DNA of 32,508 nt. Source: an uncultured Eubacteriales bacterium (GTDB lineage: Bacteria > Bacillota > Clostridia > Oscillospirales > QAKW01). The stretch spans positions 1 through 32,508 of the forward strand of contig CABULU010000018.1 in NCBI GenBank assembly GCA_902492505.1, given 5' to 3'. Below the pieces are notes generated by a model that made no database searches, was not told the DNA's origin, and saw only the letters and a program-made list of their open reading frames with translations. The translations under genes were made by a program, and so were the position numbers. Of this stretch, positions 1 through 5,603 are shown piece after piece; positions within the stretch are counted from its first letter, which is position 1, and every line of letters begins with the position of its first letter.

Positions 1-152
1 TACGCATTAGCCCCCGCCCGCACAGACTGCGAGATTGTTTTCATTTTTTCCGTACCCTCGGAAAATTTAAGTACCTTTTTCGCCGTAAACAATGCAAAAA
101 CAAGCGCCGCTACCGCACCCAAAAAGGTAAAAATAACAAGATAATTTTCCAT
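1..152 (-). CDS. hppA: Membrane-bound ion-translocating pyrophosphatase, N-terminal part
   Basis: Only the first 50 codons are inside the window; the gene runs off the left edge. The protein begins MENYLVIFTFLGAVAALVFA, a first transmembrane helix at about residues 4-24, followed by a soluble turn with KKVLKFSEGTEKMK and then SVRAGANAY. That ending is the conserved entry to the second helix of membrane pyrophosphatases. Members of this family hydrolyse pyrophosphate and pump H+ or Na+ across the membrane. The residues that decide ion and K+ dependence lie outside the window, so the subtype cannot be given. The ATG at 152-150 is preceded by a modest purine-rich site (AGAGTAGGTAAG) and sits about 35 bases below a strong promoter at 186-214. 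Family assignment rests on a short stretch but the match is characteristic. Confidence 0.75.
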   Translation of the reverse strand, partial: MENYLVIFTFLGAVAALVFALFTAKKVLKFSEGTEKMKTISQSVRAGANA

Positions 153-185
153 AACTTACCTACTCTCTTAAATACTTGTTTATTA

Positions 186-214
186 ATAATACAGCAAAAA
201 CGAAAGTTTGTCAA
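186..214 (-). promoter_or_regulatory. Sigma-A-type promoter for hppA
   Basis: On the minus strand, TTGACA (214-209) and TATTAT (191-186) are separated by exactly 17 bases. The predicted transcript starts near 179 and gives a leader of roughly 27 bases before the hppA ATG at 152. Confidence 0.7.
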
Positions 215-351
215 ATGAAAATTTCATTTATAAGTATATTTTATAGCCAATATAATAATTACATTAAAAACTTTGAAATTTTTCCTGCAAAACCATGTTG
301 AAGAGTGATATATAATAATTTATACAGCAACTCTCTTAATATCCGTCAAAG

Positions 352-382
352 CAAAAATCGCACGAAAATAGTTGCGTGCGAT
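352..382 (-). terminator. Rho-independent terminator after the GDPD gene
   Basis: An 8-bp perfect stem (ATCGCACG at 357-364 with CGTGCGAT at 375-382) has a 10-base loop. On the minus strand it is followed by TTTTTGC. It lies just past the stop codon of the phosphodiesterase gene. Confidence 0.7.
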
Positions 383-387
383 AGAAA

Positions 388-1125
388 TTATTTTGTATTT
401 ATTTTTCTGCCCAAAGCCTTCATGAGAGGAACCGGATTGTTTGCCGTAATGAAAGAGGCGTTTTTACTTATTGCAAGACACGCAGTTTCTTCATCGTCCG
501 CACAGTAAAAATGTATGGGAAACCCTTTTTCAAGATATACGCCTAATATTTCCGACTTCAAAAATGATGTGCTGAGACCCAGTTCATCATAATATTCATA
601 TGAATCGGGTTCGAATTCTTTCATTTGAAAATCCGGATAACCCATTGTTCTGCCGTTGTATTTTGTTTTTATGTATTTTATTATACGCGCATTAAAACAG
701 TAAAACCAGCAGTTTTCAAAAAGACCGTAAGCCTTTAACATATTAACAGAAACATCAACACAATGCTCATCATACGCCTTAAATTCGACACCCAGCTTAA
801 AATGAGGATTTTTAGAACGGACAAGCGACAACACTTCATCAAGTGTCGGCACGCGGGTGTTTGCAAACTTTTCTCCGTAAATTTTGCTGCCTATATCCAG
901 TCTTTTAATCTCATCAAGAGTCATTTCCTCAATTACCGCATGTTCCCCAGACACCCGCCACGTATCGGAATCGTGCATAATAACAGGTATTCCATCCTTG
1001 GACATTCGTATATCAAATTCAAATGCGTCAACGCCCAAGTCCATAGCTGCCTCAAATGACACAAGTGAGTTTTCCGGGTAATTACTGCGCCAGCCTCTGT
1101 GCCCTTCTACGATAATACTATTCAT
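388..1125 (-). CDS. Glycerophosphodiester phosphodiesterase family protein
   Basis: A 245-residue protein of the GDPD TIM-barrel family, which cleaves glycerophosphodiesters to glycerol-3-phosphate and an alcohol using a divalent metal. The visible motifs are GHRG at residues 8-11 (catalytic His-Arg), PENS at 17-20, the acidic pair in AFEFDIR (E36, D38) and MHD with the second catalytic His at 51. There is no signal peptide, so it is probably cytoplasmic and recycles lipid-derived diesters. An open frame reaches up to 1182, but the promoter at 1151-1179 lies inside that extension. The ATG at 1125 follows TAAGGAGT at good spacing, so 1125 is the start. It is a single-gene unit with its own promoter and terminator. 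The exact substrate is not readable from sequence. Confidence 0.88.
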   Translation of the reverse strand: MNSIIVEGHRGWRSNYPENSLVSFEAAMDLGVDAFEFDIRMSKDGIPVIMHDSDTWRVSGEHAVIEEMTLDEIKRLDIGSKIYGEKFANTRVPTLDEVLSLVRSKNPHFKLGVEFKAYDEHCVDVSVNMLKAYGLFENCWFYCFNARIIKYIKTKYNGRTMGYPDFQMKEFEPDSYEYYDELGLSTSFLKSEILGVYLEKGFPIHFYCADDEETACLAISKNASFITANNPVPLMKALGRKINTK

Positions 1126-1150
1126 CGGCTTACTCCTTAAATTTTTTATA

Positions 1151-1179
1151 ATTATATTTGAATACCCTATGAAAATCAA
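1151..1179 (-). promoter_or_regulatory. Sigma-A-type promoter for the GDPD gene
   Basis: Minus-strand TTGATT (1179-1174), a 17-base spacer and TATAAT (1156-1151). The predicted transcript starts near 1144, about 19 bases above the ATG at 1125, which rules out the longer reading frame. Confidence 0.7.
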
Positions 1180-1218
1180 CATTTTTTCGTAAAAAGTTTA
1201 ATTTATACCGTATAAATA

Positions 1219-1246
1219 AAAACAGCACCCGCCAAAAGGCGGATGC
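1219..1246 (-). terminator. Terminator of the rplM-rpsI operon
   Basis: A 9-bp stem (1225-1233 with 1238-1246, one G-U pair) has a four-base loop. On the minus strand it is followed by TGTTTTTA. It starts about 16 bases beyond the rpsI stop codon. Confidence 0.8.
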
Positions 1247-1262
1247 CGAAAAACAAATAATT

Positions 1263-1661
1263 TTATCTCTTTGAAAACTGAGGCGCGCGACGGGCGGCTT
1301 TGAGACCGTATTTTTTACGCTCTTTCATTCTCGGATCACGGGTAATAAAGCCCGCCTTTTTAAGAATTGACTTAAGCGTCTCGTCAGACTCAACAAGAGC
1401 TCTGGCAACACCGTGACGTATTGCGCCGGCCTGACCCGTAACACCGCCGCCGTTTACATTGACAATAACGTCAAATTTACCGAGTGTCTCTGTCAGCTCA
1501 AGCGGCTGACGGACAATAAGCTTAAGTGTTTCAAGGCCGAAATAATCATCTATATCCCTGCCGTTTATTGTAATCGAGCCGCTGCCGGGAAGAAGTCTTA
1601 CTCTTGCAACAGACGACTTTCTTCTGCCGGTACCGTAAAAATATGCGTCATTATTATACAT
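1263..1661 (-). CDS. rpsI: 30S ribosomal protein S9
   Basis: A 132-residue protein with every hallmark of bacterial S9: the YGTGRRKSSVARVRL start, the GGGVTGQAGAIRHG centre and the basic tail ending APQFSKR, whose last residues reach toward P-site tRNA in the ribosome. Length is normal (about 130). It lies 13 bases below rplM on the same strand, giving the universal rplM-rpsI pair. The start ATG follows a GGAGG-like site (AAGGAGGTTTTACTA before the ATG). A strong terminator follows at 1219-1246. Confidence 0.98.
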   Translation of the reverse strand: MYNNDAYFYGTGRRKSSVARVRLLPGSGSITINGRDIDDYFGLETLKLIVRQPLELTETLGKFDVIVNVNGGGVTGQAGAIRHGVARALVESDETLKSILKKAGFITRDPRMKERKKYGLKAARRAPQFSKR

Positions 1662-1674
1662 TAGTAAAACCTCC

Positions 1675-2103
1675 TTACTTTACAAATACTTCGGGCTTCT
1701 GAGCCTGATGTGCATGCTCTTGACCCGCCGATACTCTGATTCTTGTCATAGCGGCATTGGCAATCTTGTTTTTGGGAAGCATACCCTTAATCGCAATTTT
1801 GACGAGCTTTTCGGGATTTTTCTCAAGCAGCTCACCGTAGGATACTTCCTTAAGTCCGCCGATGTGACCGGTATGGTGTCTGTAAAACTTATCAGTAAGT
1901 TTTTTACCTGTAAGAACGACCTTTGAAGCGTTTGTAATAATAACGCAGTCACCGCAATCCACATGGGGAGTATAATCAGGACGATGCTTTCCCATAAGAA
2001 TGGTGGCAGCCTGAGCGGCAACCTTGCCCAGCGGCTTATCCGCCGCATCGACAATATACCATTTTCTCTCAACGTCCTGAGGATTTTTCATAAATGTAGA
2101 CAT
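1675..2103 (-). CDS. rplM: 50S ribosomal protein L13
   Basis: A 142-residue L13, an early-assembling protein of the large subunit. Diagnostic stretches are the WYIVDAADKPLGKVA start, GKHRPDYTPHVDCGD, the KFYRHHTGHIGGLK loop and GMLPKN. Start ATG at 2103 follows GAGAGGA. It is first in a two-gene operon with rpsI, driven by a near-consensus promoter at 2139-2167. The untranslated leader is only about 28 bases, too short for the structured L13 leader RNA that autoregulates this operon in some other Firmicutes. Confidence 0.98.
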   Translation of the reverse strand: MSTFMKNPQDVERKWYIVDAADKPLGKVAAQAATILMGKHRPDYTPHVDCGDCVIITNASKVVLTGKKLTDKFYRHHTGHIGGLKEVSYGELLEKNPEKLVKIAIKGMLPKNKIANAAMTRIRVSAGQEHAHQAQKPEVFVK

Positions 2104-2138
2104 GATCTGAATTCCTCTCGTTTTTATTTTACCGTGTT

Positions 2139-2167
2139 ATTATAATACGCGCGTAATATTTTGTCAA
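2139..2167 (-). promoter_or_regulatory. Consensus sigma-A promoter for rplM-rpsI
   Basis: Minus-strand TTGACA (2167-2162), a 17-base spacer and TATAAT (2144-2139), i.e. both hexamers match the consensus completely. This fits a ribosomal protein operon. Transcription should start near 2132. Confidence 0.85.
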
Positions 2168-2270
2168 TACACTTTTTGCTTTTTTTCAAACTGTATCGTT
2201 TAAACTTGATTTTTCGTCGTTTTACTCTTATTTACTTCCAAATACTAACTTTCAAAATACGCTTTTTTCA

Positions 2271-2299
2271 TTGACAATAATATATGCCTACTGTAAAAT
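2271..2299 (+). promoter_or_regulatory. Sigma-A-type promoter for ttcA-like gene
   Basis: TTGACA (2271-2276), a 17-base spacer and TAAAAT (2294-2299). The TTG of the -35 box is also the first codon of the longest reading frame here, so that long frame cannot be the real gene start. Transcription should begin near 2306. Confidence 0.75.
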
Positions 2300-2327
2300 A
2301 TTATCATCAAATATAAAGGAGTTAAAA

Positions 2328-3044
2328 GTGCAGCAGGTTATTGGACGGCTCAGAAAAGCCATTGACGACTATGACATGATCGAGCACGGCGAAAAAGTGA
2401 CCGTCGCTTTGTCAGGCGGTAAGGACTCTGCCCTGCTTCTTAAAGGAATGGCAAAGTTATCTGAATTTCACCCTAAAAATTTCAGCGTCTGTGCGGTATA
2501 TATCGATCTCGGATTCGGAAATACGGACATCGACGCCATAAAACGTCTGTGCGACGACACAAAGGTGGAACTCTGCATCAAGCGTACCGAAATAGGCAAA
2601 ATTATATTTGAGCACCGCCGTGAGAAAAATCCGTGCGCCCTATGTGCCAAGATGCGAAGAGGCGCAATACATAACGCCGCCCTTGAAATGGGCTCGCATA
2701 AAATTGCTCTGGGACATCATATGGACGATGCCGTAGAAACATTTATGATGAATCTTATTTACGAAGGCCGCATAGGCTGCTTTCAGCCGGTAACCTACTT
2801 ATCCCGTAAAGATGTAACTGTAATACGTCCTATGATATACTTAAATGAACGTGAGATAAAAGGAGCAGTAAAGCGCCTGAATATACCTGTTATGAAAAGT
2901 CCCTGTCCTGCTGACGGCGCCACAAAAAGAGAAGACACAAAAAATCTTCTGAGAGAACTTTCAAAAACACATCCCGATATCAAAGACAATATTTTCGGCG
3001 CTATACAAAGATCCGGCATTGACTGCTGGAAAATATGCGATTGA
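2328..3044 (+). CDS. TtcA-family tRNA thiolation ATPase (PP-loop, Fe-S)
   Basis: A 238-residue PP-loop protein. The nucleotide-binding SGGKDS is at residues 29-34. PCALCAKMRRG carries the CxxC pair (C103, C106), and a third cysteine sits in SPCPADG (C193). This three-cysteine pattern is that of TtcA, where the cysteines hold a 4Fe-4S cluster used to thiolate cytidine 32 of some tRNAs; LGHHMDDAVET is also typical of the family. The GTG at 2328 is chosen because AAGGAG lies eight bases upstream and the promoter at 2271-2299 excludes any earlier start. The gene diverges from rplM. Modification of C32 is inferred from family only, because related clostridial proteins are poorly tested. Confidence 0.82.
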   Translation: MQQVIGRLRKAIDDYDMIEHGEKVTVALSGGKDSALLLKGMAKLSEFHPKNFSVCAVYIDLGFGNTDIDAIKRLCDDTKVELCIKRTEIGKIIFEHRREKNPCALCAKMRRGAIHNAALEMGSHKIALGHHMDDAVETFMMNLIYEGRIGCFQPVTYLSRKDVTVIRPMIYLNEREIKGAVKRLNIPVMKSPCPADGATKREDTKNLLRELSKTHPDIKDNIFGAIQRSGIDCWKICD

Positions 3045-3076
3045 TACAGCGTTTCATCATTTTTTATAATAAATAA

Positions 3077-3105
3077 TTGCTTTTTTATTTATTTTATGTT
3101 AAAAT
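3077..3105 (+). promoter_or_regulatory. Putative promoter for the exported protein gene
   Basis: TTGCTT (3077-3082), a 17-base spacer and TAAAAT (3100-3105). It would give a leader of about 110 bases ahead of the ATG at 3221. The surrounding sequence is very AT-rich, which lowers confidence. Confidence 0.45.
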
Positions 3106-3220
3106 ACATATAGTAATATTGAGCGGGCAAATATATCCAGATTGAAAGGAGCTGTTGAAATATGCCGCCGATATGCATGTCTGTTGAGTTTTAAAAAAAT
3201 AATTTTAAGAGGAGAGTATT

Positions 3221-3961
3221 ATGAAATCAAGATCCAAATCTATATTGACCTTGTTTGCAAACATCCTTTTAATGACTTTTTTGCTGACATCAAACCTCTT
3301 TGCACTGACCGCCTCGACCCCGCAAATTGAGGCAGAAACTATCAACGATAAATTTGAGCTGTATGACGCAGAAGATATCCAGACAGATTTAGAGCTTTAT
3401 CAAGCGAAAGGCACGGCAAGCGCCGGTCTTGAAAAAATACTTTTGGAGCCGTCGCTTGACATTGAAGTTCCTAATATAAACCTGTCTAAAGTCAAAAGTC
3501 CCACAAAGATAGCCGATCTTGCGGCAAAAGACGAATTTTACAAGCAGCTTGACGATCACGACGTGCAATACGATCCGGATACGATAACCTACTCTGAATA
3601 CTGCGCGATCGAGAGTACCTGGACGGTCGACGCCGATACCGCGGCTCAAATATGCCTGCTTTATCCGGAGCTTGAAAACACAAGCAATAATGAATTGACT
3701 TACGGCGATTATCTGGAATATCAAATTTCAAAAGACAAGCAGGATTTCTCAGCAAAATGGTTTACACAGGAGCAGCTGGACGAGCTGGAGGAACGCGATA
3801 TCCGGCTTGACGACGCAGCCTTTCTTTTAAAGGAATTTCACAATGCAGAAGTTATACTGCGCCAGTCTGACGCAGTGCTCAAGCAAATTATTACAGATTT
3901 CTACAATACAAAACTTAACAGCGTGCAGCAATATGCGCAGATGCAAGCATTAAAACCATAA
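3221..3961 (+). CDS. Exported protein of unknown function, possibly a truncated larger protein
   Basis: A 246-residue protein that I do not recognise with certainty. Residues 1-31 form a classical signal peptide (basic start, long hydrophobic core, ALTA end). The mature part is acidic and mostly helical. Two loosely similar segments carry TYSEY and TYGDY, and a late helical stretch (FLLKEFHNAEVILRQSD onward) ends in a Gln-rich tail. AGAGGAGAG precedes the ATG. After the stop codon the same frame stays open for 76 more codons, to a stop at 4190-4192. The next gene begins overlapping another coding-like fragment (see 3962-4298). The helical pattern reminds me of the N-terminal region of large clostridial RHS-like secreted proteins. 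That is a memory-based impression, not a demonstrated match. It could equally be a complete small secreted protein. Confidence 0.6.
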   Translation: MKSRSKSILTLFANILLMTFLLTSNLFALTASTPQIEAETINDKFELYDAEDIQTDLELYQAKGTASAGLEKILLEPSLDIEVPNINLSKVKSPTKIADLAAKDEFYKQLDDHDVQYDPDTITYSEYCAIESTWTVDADTAAQICLLYPELENTSNNELTYGDYLEYQISKDKQDFSAKWFTQEQLDELEERDIRLDDAAFLLKEFHNAEVILRQSDAVLKQIITDFYNTKLNSVQQYAQMQALKP

Positions 3962-4298
3962 ATCAAATGTAATTTAATCGAAAGTTTTTCAGAAAGTGCG
4001 GCCTTAGAATTCAAAATTGCAGCAATTTATACTGTGATCACCAAACTGACTGATTATAGGGATGATAATTCAAGACGTATCAGCTTATCGGCAGTCGGAG
4101 TTTGGAAGGCAGCACATGCGTGCACCATGTTCATTAAAAAGCACCGACATGTACCATGTTCTTTTCTAGGTGCACAACGGAAATACTCCTAATTTATCTT
4201 TAGGCAACAACGATGCTTTGGGATCGATTTCTCCGTACAGACTGACGCAGTACATTGGAGAGGGGGATCCACTTCCCGGAGAGGAGCAATACTGGTGA
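3962..4298 (+). pseudogene. Decayed coding stretch between the exported protein and the lipoprotein
   Basis: This 333-base gap contains no intact gene but looks partly coding. The frame of the upstream gene, past its TAA, is open from 3962 to 4189 (76 codons). A different frame is open from a GTG at 4170 to the TGA at 4296-4298 (42 codons). It encodes a compositionally normal tail with ALGSISPYRLTQYIGEGDPL and then PGEEQYW. That TGA overlaps the GTG start of the lipoprotein gene at 4295, the arrangement expected of two coupled genes. The lipoprotein's ribosome binding site (GGAGAGGAG) lies inside the fragment. A plausible reading is that a longer gene was deleted internally or frameshifted, leaving its two ends. 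A degenerate 29-base tandem duplication lies at 4112-4169. Chance open frames are the alternative. Confidence 0.4.
4112..4169 (+). repeat. Degenerate 29-bp tandem duplication
   Basis: Two adjacent 29-base units (4112-4140 and 4141-4169) both start with GCAC and share ACCATGTTC at the same offset; about 16 of the first 21 positions agree. The duplicated block is also bracketed by an inverted GTGCACC (4120-4126) and GGTGCAC (4169-4175). Confidence 0.45.
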
Positions 4299-5173
4299 AA
4301 AAAGCAATAAAAATAATCTGTATTTTGACAGCAGTCATACTGATATTCTGTATGTCATCATGTTCTGAAGCTTACGAACAAGACCCGCAAAACGAAAGCG
4401 GTCTTGATGCGCAGCAGGCAGACGAAGAGGCAGGTGCACAGCAAAACGACAGTCTTACCGGCACCGAAAAAACCGAGCAGGGCGGCTACGATCTATACGG
4501 CGATTTGAAAACGCTGGCATCTTCACATGACGGATACAATCTGACACCACAGGACAGCGAAAAGCTGTTTGATGTCGCATGGGATTTCTGTTTTACAAAC
4601 ATCCGGGACTTTTCGGACGGAAAGCCGCCGCTCTTGTCTTTTGCGTTCTATATGGCAACGGTTTTTGACGGAAAATACAAGCAGTACGATAATGAAAAGC
4701 TAATCACATATATAAACGCGGACGACCTTGACGCATTTGCCGAACAATATTTCGGATTCAGCTATGATCTGCCCAAAGGTGACAGAGTAGAGCTAACGAT
4801 AGGTGCGCTTGCAATCCCTCCGTTTTTGGACGTTATCAGGTATGAAACAGAGCAAACGGACCAGGGCATAAAAGTAACTGTTATCGGCAGAGACGCTAAT
4901 TTATGGCAATATGATCCTTTATCATCATACAGGGAAATTAATCCGGCAGATCATCTCAACGTCGACGGCAAAACCAAACAGCTGATTTCATACATGTATG
5001 AAAACAATCTGACGGATATATACCAGACTCAAAAGGATCTGATAACAAGCGGCGACGGCGAAATGCTTTATTCCAATGAAGACATTGCGGTGCGTATAAC
5101 CTACCTTTCAGATGACGGGTATACGCCGAAAAAATTTCTGTCTTATGAATCCTACCGTTCAGGCTGGGAATAA
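4295..5173 (+). CDS. Putative lipoprotein of unknown function
   Basis: A 292-residue protein beginning with GTG. Residues 1-22 form a lipoprotein signal with a basic start, a hydrophobic core and MSSC at 20-23, so the mature protein would be lipid-anchored at Cys23 on the outer face of the membrane. Residues 24-65 are a Gln/Glu/Asp-rich linker without predicted structure. The remaining 225 residues look like a folded globular domain with many aromatic residues (WDFCF, YYMAT-like and FGFSYD stretches). I do not recognise this domain. The start overlaps the stop of the decayed frame upstream, and GGAGAGGAG gives a good ribosome binding site. A strong terminator follows at 5221. Context suggests an accessory, surface-located function tied to the upstream exported gene; nothing more specific is supported. 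Confidence 0.7.
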   Translation: MKKAIKIICILTAVILIFCMSSCSEAYEQDPQNESGLDAQQADEEAGAQQNDSLTGTEKTEQGGYDLYGDLKTLASSHDGYNLTPQDSEKLFDVAWDFCFTNIRDFSDGKPPLLSFAFYMATVFDGKYKQYDNEKLITYINADDLDAFAEQYFGFSYDLPKGDRVELTIGALAIPPFLDVIRYETEQTDQGIKVTVIGRDANLWQYDPLSSYREINPADHLNVDGKTKQLISYMYENNLTDIYQTQKDLITSGDGEMLYSNEDIAVRITYLSDDGYTPKKFLSYESYRSGWE

Positions 5174-5220
5174 ATCAGATTTGACCCGACCGTGCTGAAT
5201 TGTATGCAATTGCTTTTCGG

Positions 5221-5249
5221 ACAGCGCCCTAAACAGGGCGCTGTTTTTA
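5221..5249 (+). terminator. Rho-independent terminator after the lipoprotein gene
   Basis: A perfect 10-bp stem (ACAGCGCCCT at 5221-5230 with AGGGCGCTGT at 5235-5244) has the loop AAAC, followed directly by a T run. Confidence 0.9.
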
Positions 5250-5301
5250 TGTATATGATTTTTATGACCGATCAGACAGCGCTGAAATGTGTTTTGGACT
5301 A

Positions 5302-5330
5302 TTGACAAAAATAAAAAGCCGAGTTATAAT
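5302..5330 (+). promoter_or_regulatory. Consensus sigma-A promoter of the valS T-box transcript
   Basis: TTGACA (5302-5307), a 17-base spacer and TATAAT (5325-5330), a full consensus match. Transcription should start near 5337, just ahead of the T-box leader. Confidence 0.85.
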
Positions 5331-5336
5331 CAGTAA

Positions 5337-5585
5337 AAGCGATGAGAAAGAGGTCGCGCTCGGGACGTATCAGAGAGACGGCGGTCGGTGAAAGCCGTTT
5401 ACCGAATGTGCGCGGTGTAGCTTTTGAGCCGGAGGAAAGAAAGGCAAAAAGCCCGGTAGAATCCTCCCGTCTGCCTCGTTACGGCATTTGAGCGGCAGTT
5501 ATAAATTATTATTTTACTGCAATTTGAGTGGTACCGCGGATATTCATATTCGTCTCAAGGCGTTTGCTTTGAGTCGATTTTTTTA
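5337..5585 (+). ncRNA. T-box leader RNA, valine specifier, upstream of valS
   Basis: The leader contains the standard parts in order. GATGAGAAAG lies near the start of stem I and an AGAGA-type bulge follows. The specifier side has GTA at 5417-5419, six bases before the conserved GAG. The T-box core GTGGTACCGCGG is within 5526-5539, and a terminator hairpin (5552-5561 with 5566-5575) ends in a seven-T run at 5578-5584. By alignment with the second T-box in this window (11720-11997), where UGG sits at the same distance from GAG, GUA is the valine codon read by uncharged tRNA-Val. When tRNA-Val is uncharged, the core pairs to form the antiterminator and valS-folC is transcribed. The known T-box mechanism applies; the specifier assignment is my reading. 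Confidence 0.93.
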
Positions 5586-5603
5586 TTTTAAGGAGAGAAA
5601 ACA

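Noticed and set aside
2104..2138. L13 leader RNA upstream of rplM
   Set aside because: The consensus promoter at 2139-2167 leaves only about 28 untranslated bases, too short for that structured leader.
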